Below, in pieces: positions 25,220-37,098 of a DNA stretch of 64,000 bases. A model generated the notes under the pieces. The model ran no database searches. It was not told where the DNA came from and was given only the letters and a program-made list of their open reading frames with translations. Source of the DNA: Nissolia schottii (taxonomy: Eukaryota > Streptophyta > Magnoliopsida > Fabales > Fabaceae); the NCBI GenBank assembly GCA_003254905.1, contig QANU01016478.1:799977-863976 (forward strand). Reading direction: 5' to 3'. The stretch's first letter is position 1. Every line of letters begins with the position of its first letter. The translations under genes and the position numbers were made by a program.

Positions 25220-25832
25220 TAAGATCCATAATGTTTTGCGAAGGATAAAACGAAAACAAAAGAAAAAGATGTTGAAAACGAATAAGAAGAAAGAAACATA
25301 TTAGAACAAGGAACCGAAAGTTTGAGATGAAAAAAGGAAAAAAAATCTATATTTAGGGTTTACAAATGGAAAAAAAAAAGAGAGAGAGAGAGAGAGATGG
25401 AAAAGGATATTGCAAATTGAAAACGTGAGAAAAAATGAATAAAGAGTGGGAGAAAAGACAAAAAAAAATTGAAGAATAATTGAATGTAGTTGATTGCATT
25501 TTAGTTATACACAAAACATTTCTCTTAATTTTGACATTTATCCACTTTTATGTTGTTAATACTTTTTTACATTTTGAATAATGATATAAATAAGGTATAT
25601 ATTATAAATGTTTAAATTAAAATTATAAGAAGACAAGTTATTTTTTATTGAAAATCATTGTGATTGATCTAGTGATAAGGAGTTTGGGTAATATGCATGA
25701 AGTCCTATATTCAAAATTCATTGTGACTGATGTAATTTTTAAAGGAAAAAAAAATGGCTATCTTTCATTCTCTGTACAACAATCTTTATAAATGACAGAT
25801 ATTTTCAAGCACAACAAGTAAGTGCACATCAC
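25220..25832. other. intergenic, with (GA)n and a possible SINE remnant
   Basis: A purine-rich stretch includes a short (AG)n run at 25380-25397. Near 25655-25760 the words GATCTAGTGATAAGGAG and AGTCCTATATTCAAAATTC are spaced like the A and B boxes of a tRNA-derived SINE, but they are degenerate. No gene was seen. Confidence 0.35.
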
Positions 25833-25840
25833 CATTTATT

Positions 25841-26444
25841 CATAGTTAAAAAACCCAACTCAGCTCGCCCGACCGGGTCGACCCAGAACCTGGTGACCCG
25901 GTCATGGGACCCCGGTTGACTTGGCTAGTTTTTGCAAAACTCGGTGACCCGGTCGGGGCCATGTTTTTTTAAAAAAATTCATTTTAATTTTTTTAATAAA
26001 AAAAAGGCAAACAACGTCATTTAATATTGTCAGGTTGAGTTGATTTTTTTTTCATTTTTCTACAAAATATGTGTTTAACTTCCTCATTTTTGTATCATTT
26101 TCTTGTTACATACACTTGTTTTTCTGCATTTTTCTAATAAATATTGAATACTCATGTAAAATTATTGTTATGTATTTTTTATTTAAAACTTAGTTTACTT
26201 ATGTTTAGAATTGGACTTGTCATTTGTAATTTAAGATCTTGAACTTGTATTGTTTATATATACATTTGAAACGTAATTTTATGTTATGATAGACGTTTAA
26301 ATAAATGCATTTTATTTATTTAAAATTTTTAATTTTTTAGTTTATATATATCTATTATTATTTTATTTATACCTTAGTCAGCAACTGATCCAATAATTCA
26401 GTAGGGTGGCCGAATCAAGCACCGGACCAAGTTTTATAACTATG
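25841..26444. mobile_element. 604-bp hAT-type MITE
   Basis: An exact 8-bp duplication CATTTATT flanks it (25833-25840 and 26445-26452). The ends are inverted repeats, CATAGTTAAAAAAC and GTTTTATAACTATG. Subterminal GC-rich words (CCGACCGGGTCGACCC, GGTGACCCGGTC) contrast with the AT-rich core. Duplication length and terminal motif fit a non-autonomous hAT element. Confidence 0.8.
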
Positions 26445-26452
26445 CATTTATT

Positions 26453-26809
26453 CGAAACAGTCACTTTGTTTGTTGTCGCTGTACTAAAATTGTTTTTGTT
26501 ACTTATAAAAAGGTTGTCGTCCTACTCAAAATATCGTATATACGTGTGGGCGAAGTTAAAAACAAAAAAACACCCAACTTGTCTGCATTCCTATTTCAAG
26601 TTGCCAAACCCACCCTCTCATCAATTGCATTATAGTTTCCTTTCTGCAGATCCACATTATCATGCGTGGATTAAGTTGAACCTCCATTTAACAATTTAAG
26701 AAGTGGCCAAAAAGTCGCATATAAGACACATGATCCGAGGATCTATGTATGAATCATAATTGTTTTAAGGAATTATTAGTCTCATATGAAAATTTTATAT
26801 CCGACTTAA
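26453..26809. other. AT-rich intergenic DNA
   Basis: Contains an open stretch of about 97 codons that begins inside the MITE and has no recognisable domain. Nothing else was seen. Confidence 0.45.
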
Positions 26810-27073
26810 TCTATACTATTAAAAAATAAAGGGGGTTCCCTTTATTAACCCCCCCCCGCCTATATGGTGTCCAAATTTTGTTCTTCCCTTTTTACCCTCC
26901 TTGCTAATTTTATTCACAATTTGTTTATCCACTTCTTATTCTAATTACCTTATCCCATGTTAAAAAAAAAAAAAAAACTACCTTATCACATCTCTTTAAT
27001 TATTTTAAATATTTTTATTAATTATTATCCAAAAAATAAAAAAGCGGCTTATCAAGCATTATTAAGCTGCTAG
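26810..27073 (+). mobile_element. short non-autonomous Helitron candidate
   Basis: The left end TCTATACTATTAAAAAATA is the typical plant Helitron 5' terminus. The right end is a hairpin (AGCGGCTTA...TAAGCTGCT) running into CTAG. Flanking bases are A on the left and T on the right, as expected for insertion between A and T. The hairpin touches the CTAG end, which is closer than usual. Confidence 0.5.
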
Positions 27074-27852
27074 TCATGCATAAAATTTTACCATTAATTA
27101 AAAAAGAATTATAGAAACCAAACAAGACATGTAATAGAATTTAATTAATGATGAGAAAATTCACTCATTATCAGATTACATAAAAACTTCACCTGAAAAA
27201 AAAAGATTAATTCCTTTATTTATTTGAATACGATCATGCAACTTCAACGACCATCTGTTCGAGTAATTATACATGCGAAAGTAATTGGGTTTATGTGACT
27301 AATGCGCAGGAATTTCTTAGTCACAGTCAACCGATAGCGGCTAATGGGGGGTTCTAACTTCAAAGATGAGAATAATGAAAAATAGAAGATGCATACATTC
27401 CTAAAAGAATATTGGAATCTCTGAATTCTTTATTGGCCTTACTTAGGTGCGTAATGGTTTTAGTGTTGTGATGGATCATATCGCACTAAGATTTACAATG
27501 ACAAATTAAAAGACGTGATTTTATGATACGACATGATAACTTTTCTCAATTGCTCAAATTGTACACATGCGTCTTCCTTTAATTTAATTGTCCAACTCTC
27601 AGATCGCAACATTTTATAGGACAACCAAGGAAGAAAAACAGTTAACAGCAAGCTAGATAAATAATTCAGTCAATAGCTTTCTACTTCTGTAATTTATCAA
27701 CAATCCAGCATAAGATCATTTTTTTTTTTTGGGGGGGGTTAATCTGAAATCAGGCTATAACGTTTGTAAAAAATTTGTATGGGATTTTATCATGAAACTT
27801 GACTACTCCAAGTGACAGTGATACCACCCAAGAAAAATGGCAGGGTGGAAAG
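27074..27852. other. intergenic, downstream of RPN10
   Basis: AT-rich, with a T-run followed by a G-run near 27720-27737 just past the RPN10 stop. No gene was seen. Confidence 0.5.
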
Positions 27853-30800
27853 TTATTTCTTCTCCTCATTCGATGGCTCCTTGTCGTCATTTTTCTGCTC
27901 AGATTGGATAAACAAAACAAAAAACAAACAGAAAATGTGAATTGCAAAAGACAAAACTAATATAAGAAAATGTGAGTAAAATCAAACTTAAAATTTTACG
28001 GACAGTGGGCCAGTTCGCCCCAGAGCAAAAAAAAAAAAAAAAAAAATACAGCTGTGCAAATTGATTGCAATTAATATCAACGGTTCGGTACAAACCAAGC
28101 AAACAGTAAAACCAACTACTATCCTCAAGCAATTAACTCGGAAGACATCATAAACACATCAAAAAAGCTCTGTCCAAGATTAGCATGCTAATAAAGATTA
28201 AACAAATTCAAGGGTTATATAGGCCAAGTATTTCAACTATACCTCCGCTTAAATTTTCCACAAATTTCAGTTCAAATCTAATCTATGTTCTTCCATAGAA
28301 AGACTAACCTCAGACTGATTTTGCATGGAGGCCAGCAATTCTTTGACAGAAGGGTCATTTGGATCAACCCCAGGAAGCTGCAGAAGATTACATTACACAA
28401 GAAACATTGCATATCAGTCTTTTATGCTTAAGAAAAAAAGAGATCATTGCAATTTACAAGATATACTATACATACTGATGCTAGGACAGAAGATACAAAG
28501 GATTGATCTGCCAACAAGTTACTCATGTCTGACTGGCTAGCTTGATCCTTTGTTCTATCCGCAACTGACAATTGGAGAGCTGCAAGCAACAAGACAAGAA
28601 AACAAGAAAAATTATAACAACCAAAGCTTTTCTTCTTATTATAAGGAGATACAAATTAAATTAACCACATGTCCAGGTCATATCTCAAAGCAAACAATAC
28701 TAACATTCTGCTATGCCAAACCCTCAAAATAAAGTAAGGGTAAGCGGAGTAAAAATGTAAAATGAAAAATGTAAATCCATACTAAAACCCTATGCATTGA
28801 AATCACACCTTCAACCAAAAGGAATTAGAATTCCCTCCTCATCGTCACAGAAGTGCACAAACATGAAGATATGTACTCTATTGACTACATTGAAATTCAA
28901 ACAGTCGATTAAATTTTCTCGATTCCATAACTAGTTCACTGTACACAAGGCACTTCTCATAGAAAAGCTAGATGTCATTAAATAAAGAAGTGCAAAACCC
29001 TCACCCATGTTTAATGGAATAATTTTGAAGCATGAACAGTTGGACACAAAAAACAAAAGAAGCTGTGACCAGGTTTCCATGTTGGACACATATCAAACAT
29101 AACATGACACTTCAAAGCCTAAAAGGACGCTTAGTGTTTTGCTTTGTAGCAGTATCAGTCACTATGTTGTCATTGTGTCCTGGGTATGTGTCTGCCGTTA
29201 CTAGATGAAGAATGCATAAACAACATAACAGAACTCACCTAGAGCCAACTCAGGATCTTCTGCGGCAGCTTCTGACATATTTGTATCTTTCACATCATCG
29301 CTAATGGCAGGATTATCCATTGACATTGCAAGTGCTTGCTGTAGTAGGGCATTTTCATCATCCTGTTTCCATTATAAGGTCAGCATCAACAGTAAAAATA
29401 CTACTATCTGATGTCAATTTATGGGAAGAATAAAATAAAAAGAAGAGAACTAAAGCAAAAGCAGCACAGGAAGAAGCAAAACTTCTAATGGAAAAATATA
29501 ATGCCATAACAGCTAAGGAAGAAGATATTGATCTCGGGATGCACTTAGAAAAGAACAGTTTCCAAGCTTCCTTGTATCCATAACTCTTCATGTCTCTCAC
29601 AAACATGTGTGGAGTAAAATGTAGAACAAAATTATCGTAAAATAGGAAGTGTATATAGTGATAAAATGGAATGTCTTTCATCTATGTTGTTTCACATTAC
29701 CTGGAAATTAAGAATTTATTAAGAATTTAAGATTATATGGACACCATACATTGCAAGAGCCAGTGGAAAACAGTGAGTGTGTGTGTGTGCTATATCTTGT
29801 CTATTGTATATACAATTATAAATCCCTACATACACACATGGCAAGCTCTCAAGCATCCTACTGATATGTTACAAAGTTAATGGTAATTATTTATGGCAAG
29901 CTCTCAATCATGTTTTAGCATGACATTAGACATTCCTATTAAAAGATGCATTTTTTAGTTTTGAACGAAAGGCGTAATTACACTCTTAATATATGATTTC
30001 AAAATAGTTTTTCTATCATGACATCTCACATGCACTTCTTAAATTATACTAGAGATGGTTCCATTTCAGATATGGACACTAAACTAGTATTACAGTCCAT
30101 TTGTTGTTAGAACTGCAGCAGAGAAAAAAGTGGACAGAGAAAGAAGGACAAATAATGGCAAGACTCAAGAGTGCGATCTAGATTGTCTCAAAAGAAAAGT
30201 TTCACTGATTCTATATATTTTTGAAGTTTCAGTTACCCCTCCACTGAAATGAGAAAGTGATCTCCAGTAAAATTAACATAACACTTGACCCACCATTCTC
30301 CTTGGGAAGTTTCAAGTCTATTATGCCTTTGCAATAACATTACATTGGTTTAAAATCAATATAAATTTCAAAACTAGTCTTGCAAACTATTATATGCATT
30401 GAGAATAGGTAATTATATGTCAGTAAAGCAAGGAGTAAGATACACCACGGACATAGTTAAATGCAACTAACACACTAACTGTTAGGATAAAAGACAAGCG
30501 GCCCTCAACATGGAAAGTTTATACTAGGACTTAATTGTGATTCAGGAGCAGTTTCCCGAATTCAACCTTGAGGACAAGGTTCAGGCTTTGGAGGGGACTA
30601 TTGTTAGGATAAAAGATAAGCAGCCCTCAACATGGAAAGGTTATACTAGGAAGAATAAGAAAACAACTAGTTAGTTTATCTATTTTATCTTTATTAGTTT
30701 ATCTTTAATTGTTAGCATTTATCTAGTTATTATCTTAGGAGTAAAATTAGGACTAAAAACTATTATAAATAGGAGTATCCTCCTTAGGTTAGGGTGTAGA

Positions 30801-32885
30801 TTTATTATTGAGTTGTTAAGGGAACCAGCCTCTTGATTTTATTCAATAATATCTTTTTTACTTATCAAATCCTTATTATTTGTTCTTAGCTGTTGGGTCC
30901 CAAAACAACCTAACACTAACCATCAAATCATTGGTCTTTTTCTCAGATTCAAAAGTTGCTGCAGTGGCACGCTCAGTCATCGTTGCATCCTGTGAACTGG
31001 CTGGCTGCTCATCTCCTTTATCTTGTTTGGCAGCATCCTCTGCAGCCTTTTTTGCTGCCGCTTCCTGCCTGGCTCTCTCCTCTTCCATTGAAATTTGTAG
31101 AGCCATAACCAATTCGGGTTCCATGTTTGGATCCACACCAAATGCAAATCCAGATGCACCACCAGCTGCAGCTGCTGCAGCAGCAGCAGCAAAACCACTT
31201 CCACCTTCATCATCACCAGTAAAAATAGGTGTACTGCCACAGCATAATGTTAGATGGATACCCAGAAGCTATATGATAAATTCTTATGCTGAACTTAAAT
31301 CTCAAGAGAGAAACAAGAAACAGGAAAGAAAAATTACAAGATGAAGCTGAACCAACAAACCTTATAAGTACATCAGAGAGAGCATTTGGACCAGATGGAA
31401 CATGAACAATGTGGCTGGTACCATTATTGTTAACAGCTGCAAGGAGTGCTTCCAGTTTCTCTGTCTTCTCCTCATCTTCTTCCCCAAAATTGACAATATC
31501 CAGTGCTACACTATTCTTTTTCAACTTTCTCCCAATCATCTCCAACATTTTCTTTTCATGCTTGACAGGACTATAAAACATTGAATGAGATTATTTGACA
31601 GAACATAACCACAAATATTACAATTTTGAGATAACGCATAAATACACCTAATCATACCTCCCAGCAAAGACAATAATCCTTTGCTGCTGCATTTTATTTT
31701 GCCGATGCTTAAGAGCCAATTGTGCCACCTGAATGGCTGCGGCTAGGTTCATCTCACCACCTACTTCAAGTCCTAAATTAGGGGAAACAAAAATGGGAGA
31801 AAAAAATCATGAGCATGGATCCACACATGTCCGCAGGAGAATATACGGCAAACTTGCTCAACATTTTTGAAAAGTAATTAAAAAGGTTCAATTTGACCTC
31901 ACCAATAAACACGCCCCATAAAAAGTGACCTTACATAGCCTCTAAAAAGAAAAGAGGATGAACAAACATGAAGTCAACTAGAAAAACAAACAAAATTGTT
32001 TCCACAACTAGAGAGATCCAGCATAATTTGTTAATCCCCTATCTCCTTTTAAATCTTCAGGCAGGATTCAACAAAATTATAACTATACAAGTGATTCTGC
32101 ATTAAGAAATTATTGGCATAATCTTTATCATTAATAATAAAATTCTAACACAAAATATAGCCATTTCATGAGGAGGTCAGAATCCATTATCACTCATACT
32201 ACACACTTTTCCAATAGGCACAGGCCAAATAATAAATCACACCAAATACAAAAAAGATTCAAGAAAAGTATTCCAAAAACAATAAAAAAACAGACCATGC
32301 ATACAAGCCAAGATCTTTCCCAGATCACTGGTAGGGGTGACCAAAACCCGAAGGGCCTTCCCTGCCATTGCGAGAACTCCCACAGTATTTTCCGGATTAG
32401 ACTGTACCATCAAAATCAAAATAAACTCATCAGCACAAGCAAACCCTTGCAAATTATATGAAACCACAGATTTTTAACCCAAAAAAAGAAAACAAATTCT
32501 GAAATACAACAGTAAAAATCGCTAAATTTACCCCGTCTCAAGCCACAGCTACCATGTTCCAAATTTTCACTATGTATAACTAACACTCCGAAGGGGGGGG
32601 GGGGGGAGAGAGAATGTAAAACAAAAATTAAAGAGAAGAATTAAGGTGGGTATCAAGCATGACCTGGGTTTTGGCACCGCAAATAAGACCGACAGTGTCA
32701 GCTTGAGCTTGAAATCGAGAAGGAACGTAATCTCCGTTACGCATCCATTCCGAATTGTCGATACAGATCATCGTGGCCTATTCAATCAACCAATCCAATC
32801 CAATGAAGAAAATAAAAAAAAGAAATGAAAAAACCCTAATAATGTAGTGAGTTGAAATCAACGTGAAGTGTACCTCGAGCACCAT
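27853..32885 (-). CDS. RPN10: 26S proteasome ubiquitin receptor RPN10 (PSMD4)
   Basis: Ten exons join in frame to 403 aa: 32874-32885, 32664-32777, 32296-32401, 31658-31772, 31361-31570, 30921-31233, 29239-29362, 28476-28579, 28309-28377, 27853-27897. The first exon codes only MVLE. Residues 1-190 form the von Willebrand A domain ([36 protein letters not shown]) that docks in the regulatory particle. An alanine run (201-209) follows. Three ubiquitin-interacting motifs are visible: [15 protein letters not shown] (about 224-238), [12 protein letters not shown] (about 294-306) and DPELALALQLSV (about 326-338). The tail is lysine/glutamate-rich. It recognises ubiquitin chains at the proteasome in cytosol and nucleus. 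Intron 6 holds a retrotransposon remnant that abuts the donor site. The last acceptor is CTGAGCAG, so a one-residue alternative is possible. Confidence 0.95.
30480..30915 (+). mobile_element. Ty3 LTR-retrotransposon remnant in RPN10 intron 6
   Basis: A complete LTR (30602-30915, TGTTAGG...CCTAACA) is preceded by about 70 bp of internal DNA. That DNA encodes the chromovirus polyprotein end ([13 protein letters not shown]) and a purine tract. Before it are the first 50 bp of the other LTR (30480-30529). Target duplications CTAAC lie at 30475-30479 and 30916-30920. The body was deleted, leaving 436 bp, antisense to RPN10. Confidence 0.88.
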
Positions 32886-32980
32886 GGTTGGAGTTTTCAC
32901 AGAGCGAAGACGAAACCCTGTTGCGTTGTGTAGAGAAGTGTCCCTGTGTCAGTATCAGCTTGCCTCCGTGGTTAACGTCG

Positions 32981-33064
32981 TTTATATTTTATGATTCCTT
33001 CAACCAATAAGCTGAAGCCACGTAAGAGAGAGAGGGAAATTCATTGGGCCCAACTAAGTGGGCC
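32981..33064 (-). promoter_or_regulatory. RPN10 promoter: TATA-like and TGGGCC motifs
   Basis: About 100 bp upstream of the ATG is AAAATATAAACG on the minus strand. Further up, two TGGGCC words lie at 33045-33050 and 33059-33064. TGGGCY (site II) motifs are known in plant housekeeping promoters. Function here is inferred from motif and position. Confidence 0.45.
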
Positions 33065-33881
33065 TGTTTTGCATTGAAAGCCCGATATCTCAATATTATT
33101 ATCATGAATTCAATTAACTCAACTTATTTTGTCTAAATTCCCTCTTCCTAAGAGGGTAGAAGTTTCTTAGTCAAATTTTTTTTATTAATAAGAATTAAAT
33201 CAAAGATCTTTAATTAAGGAGTAAAAATATCTAAATGTAACCCCACTTTGAATGTTGTTCCTTTGCCTACCCTGATAAAATTTAATAAAATATTAGGGGA
33301 GTACAGACTGAAGTTTCGGAAATTAAGTTATGAGAATATTTAGCATGCGTAAATTTTTTACACAATTATTTAATTAATTTATTTTATTTGGGTGACATTT
33401 TTTAAATAGTGGGTGTAATAATTAACTATATTTATTAATGTATCTATATATAATTAGATGATATTATAAAACTCATTTACACTTCCTCTTAAATCTTTTT
33501 TAAGTTATCATATCATCCATTTATATATCATGTGAGGGTATTTTTCCAGTGATTAATCCTGCGACATGGTTGTACATGCATTGTGTGTGCCGCTATTAAC
33601 TAATTATCATCACTATGGTTCAGTGTGTCTATCATTGTTACTCTAAATTTTAGATTATCACTTAATTTTTATGGGGAAGCATGTACTACTTTTAAAAAAT
33701 TTCATTTTTATCATGATAACAAGTAAAGGATGTACCACCTAAACTTAAAAGATTGATTTAGCGGTCTGCACAGAGCTGTTCTGTTCAAAGGTGTAGCATG
33801 ATCCCCTAAACTTTTCTAAACGTGCATTTTAGATGTTGAGGTACATGACATTGTGGCAGAGAGTACTAAATAACATGAGAG
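33065..33881. other. intergenic between RPN10 promoter and copia element
   Basis: AT-rich with no coding or terminal-repeat structure. Its last five bases (33877-33881, GAGAG) are the target duplication of the copia element. Confidence 0.5.
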
Positions 33882-34317
33882 TGTAGTGTGATTTTCCAAT
33901 TAATCAATTCATGAAAACAACGACATTGAAATTTATGATTATCACAGTGTATATAAGATTAAGAACGAGAGGCACATACCCGGATCCATATCATTATCGG
34001 ATGGAATAATTCTTTTCCCCTCTCTTCCTTTAATCCTTTCAACCTCTTCTGATGGTGAGAAGAGCGTTCCCTTTGGCAAACCTCAAATCCTAATGTTTTT
34101 TGGATTCTTTGGAATCCTTAAACCTCTTGTTTTTCTTTGAGTAACGCCATCTTATTTATAAGGGAGAAGGGAGGGTCGGTTTTACTAAAATACCCCCCAC
34201 TAACTCTATCGTATCTTATAGAATCAATTGCCATCATCTTGATTCCCTTTAATTAGAGTTAGTATCACTATAAGATACATGGACCATATCATTATGAGAT
34301 TATGAAATAATCTTACA
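33882..34317 (-). repeat. 3' LTR of the copia element
   Basis: It begins TGTAGTGTGATTTTCC (forward) and ends AATAATCTTACA, giving TG..CA ends. Compared with the other LTR it carries an extra stretch near 34050-34085 (GGTGAGAAGAGCG) and lacks the duplicated GGGAGGGTCGG block. The LTRs are therefore clearly diverged. Confidence 0.9.
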
Positions 34318-34328
34318 ATCTCCCACTA
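34318..34328 (-). other. polypurine tract of the copia element
   Basis: Minus strand reads TAGTGGGAGAT directly before the LTR start TGTAAGATT, as expected for second-strand priming. Confidence 0.75.
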
Positions 34329-34644
34329 TGTCCATGTGACGACTTGAAGATCCAATAATTATAAGCGCGCACTTTACATTGGAGAACTCAAGTCATCTTC
34401 TTTCATTTAATTGAGCTGGTTGAATCATGGCGGTCAATGTCAATTAAAACGAATTGTTTCCTTCCATGTATCACATGCATCTCAATCCAAATAACTTTAA
34501 TCAATGCATATTATGACCTTTGACTTTAATGTCCATAACATGTTACTACACAGAACAATACATGTACATAATATGATGTGCATAACAAATAAATAAGGCA
34601 GAAACATAACTTTAATTGAATTCATAAGTGTCATAACAATACGA

Positions 34645-35285
34645 GCAAGATTCACACATATGGATACATATCAAGCTAACAAGGACTTATCAATAATGCT
34701 CATACCTTTAACATGACCGGAAACATTTTGGGCAACAACCCTTTGGTTAGCGGATCCGCTATCATTGATCCTGTACCAATATGCTCAATTGACACTTTTT
34801 GTTTCTGCACTTCTTCCTTAACTGACAAGTACTTTAAATCCATGTGTTTTGCACCCTTGGAATACTTGTCATTCTTCGAGAAGAAGACAACCGCGGAATT
34901 CTCACAATAAATTCTTAGCGGCCTAAATATGCTGTCGATAATACTAAGCCCTAAGACAAAATTCCGCAACCATAACGCATGAACTATGGCCTCAAAGCAT
35001 GCCACAAATTCAGCTTCCATTAGTAGAAGTAACGATGATAGACTCTTTCCCACTTTTCCATGAAACAGCCCCTCCAGCTAGTAGAAAGACATAACCAAAT
35101 GTGGATTTCCTAAAGTCTATACACCCTGCATAGTTTGAATCTAAGTAGCCAACTACTTTAAGGCTATTCGATTTTCTGTAAGTGAGCATGTAATCCTTGG
35201 TGCCTTGCAAGTACCTAAGGACCTTCTTTGCAGCTTTCTAGTGGTCTATTCTGGGATTACTTTAATGCCGGCTCAACATTCCAAC
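34645..35285 (-). pseudogene. copia RNase H end, left arm of inverted duplication
   Basis: Minus-strand frames give copia RNase H words: GYLDSNYAGCIDFRKSTFGY, EAEFVACFEAIVHALWL, KHMDLKYLSVKEE and ADPLTKGL. A frame break separates the block near 35020-35040. The same sequence recurs in opposite orientation at 35509-36145, so the two arms form a palindrome with a 223-bp loop. Confidence 0.85.
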
Positions 35286-36145
35286 AGCGGGAGCAAGTTT
35301 ATTATATTAGTTCTGTATGTTGACGATGTTCTTCTTGCTGCGAATGATGTTGGCTTGTTATATGATGTAAGAGATTTCTCTCTAACAAGTTTGAAATGAA
35401 AGATATGGGTGAGACGTCCTATGTGAAAGGAATAGAAATATTCTGTGAAAGATCACAAGGAGTATTGGGATTGTTTCTGCACTTCTTCCTTAACTGACAA
35501 GTTTTGCGGTTGGAATGTTGAGCCGGCATTAAAGTAATTCTGGAAAAGACCACTGGAAAGCTGCAAAGAATGTCCTTAGGTACTTGCAAGGCACCAAGAA
35601 TTACATGCTCACTTACAGAAAATCGAATAGCCTTAAAGTAATTGGCTACTCAGATTCAAACTATGCAGGGTGTATAGACTTCAGGAAATCCACATTTGGT
35701 TATGTCCTTTTACTAGCTGGAGGGGCTGTTTCATGGAAAAGTGGGAAAGTCTATCATCGTTACTTCTACTATGGAAGCTAAATTTGTGGCATGCTTTGAG
35801 GCCACAGTTCATGCATTATGGTTGCGGAATTTTGTCTTAGGGCTTAGTATTATCGACAGCATATTTAGGCCGCTAAGAATTTATTGTGACAATTCTGCGG
35901 TTGTCTTCTTCTCGAAGAATGACAAGTATTCCAAGGGTGCAAAACACACGGATTTAAAGTACTTGTCAGTTAAGAAAGAAGTGTAGAAACAAAAAGTGTC
36001 AATCGAGCATATTGGTACAGGATCAATGATAGCGGATCCGCTAACCAAAGGGTTGTTGCCCAAAATGTTTATGGTCATGTTAAAGGTATGAGCATTATTG
36101 ATAAGTCCTTGTTAGCTTGATATGTATACATATGTGTGGATCTTG
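35286..36145 (+). pseudogene. inverted copia RT/RNase H segment
   Basis: Plus-strand sequence opposite to the rest of the element. The loop (35286-35508) encodes the RT catalytic block ILVLYVDDVLLAAND, then stops. The arm (35509-36145) repeats the RNase H end (SDSNYAGCIDFRKSTFGY, ADPLTKGL) with frame breaks near 35750 and 35985. A 30-bp piece at 35470-35500 is a direct repeat of 34798-34828, so more than one rearrangement took place. Confidence 0.85.
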
Positions 36146-36530
36146 ATGCATATATCCACAATGATGAAGATACAGTACTATGATTTATCATGCTCCTAAC
36201 TATTTTCATTAGAGTACGATTCCGCCTTTCAGTCACACCGTTTTGCTGTGGTGTACCGGGCATTGTGTACTGTGCACATATGCCCCGACTTTCGAGGAGC
36301 TTTGCAAATGGACCAGGACGTTGTCCTCTTTCATTGAACTTCCCATAATATTCACCACCACTATCAGACCTCACAACCTTTACTTTTCTATCTAACTGCC
36401 TTTCCGCCTCATTAATGAACGTCTCAAGAATGTCCACTGATTGAGACTTTTAATGCAGTAGATACAAATAACAATAACGTGAGAAGTCATCAATAAAAGT
36501 GATGAAGTACCTTTCACCACCTACCTGGCT
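36146..36530 (-). pseudogene. copia integrase core fragment
   Basis: Minus-strand frames read the late integrase core: FITFIDDFSRYCYLYL near 36490, then KVKVVRSDSGGEYYGKF, and QYTMPGTPQQNGVTERRNR with the catalytic Glu context. The Asp residues of DDFSR and RSDSGGEY and the Glu of TERRNR are kept. The zinc-binding N-terminus is missing because the sequence joins gag-derived DNA close to 36570. Confidence 0.85.
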
Positions 36531-36570
36531 TAGACTTGCTGCTATCAGCTCTATCATGAAATGTGAGATT

Positions 36571-37098
36571 GGAGAGAGTGATCATTCATCTTCTCTAACC
36601 TCTCTTCCTCTTTAACCAACATGGCCTTAATTTCCTAAAATTCAATTTCTTAATGGTGTTGTAATTCACCTGGAACTGGTCAAACTCAGAAGGAAGTGAG
36701 TTCATTATGAACTGTACTAGAAAGGACTCACTCACATCCATGCCCATTGATTTCAGTTTTGCTGATAAATTTTCCATTCCAGTCACATGATCATGAATGG
36801 GTTTTGACCAGTCAAATTTCTTGGTCGTCAACTTATTCATCTAGTTGCTCACAATGGACTTGTCAGTAATGTCCAATTGAGAGTATTCCTTAATCTTTGC
36901 CATGAATGCCTTAGCATCTTTTGTCTTAGGCATAGATGGTTTAACATTATCAGCCAATGTTATTCCCATCAAGCTCACACTCAGCCGGTTGGACTTGTCG
37001 CAAGCATGATAGAGGTTTTTATCCTCTTCTGAACTAGTCTCAGTAATGGCTGCGGTTTTATCCATTATTAATGTGAGGTCCAAATCCATAAAGCCCAA
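36571..37098 (-). pseudogene. copia gag fragment
   Basis: Minus-strand gag of the UBN2 type, in two frames split by a stop near 36841. The first holds MDLDLTLIMDKTAAITETSS and DKSNRLSVSLMGITLADNVK; the second WSKPIHDHVTGMENLSAKLK and VQFIMNSLPSEFDQFQVNYN. It ends near KEERLEKMNDHS without the CCHC knuckle. Confidence 0.85.

Noticed and set aside
31150-31195. Alanine-coding repeat in RPN10 as an expansion defect
   Set aside because: An alanine-rich linker between the VWA domain and the first ubiquitin-interacting motif is normal for plant RPN10.
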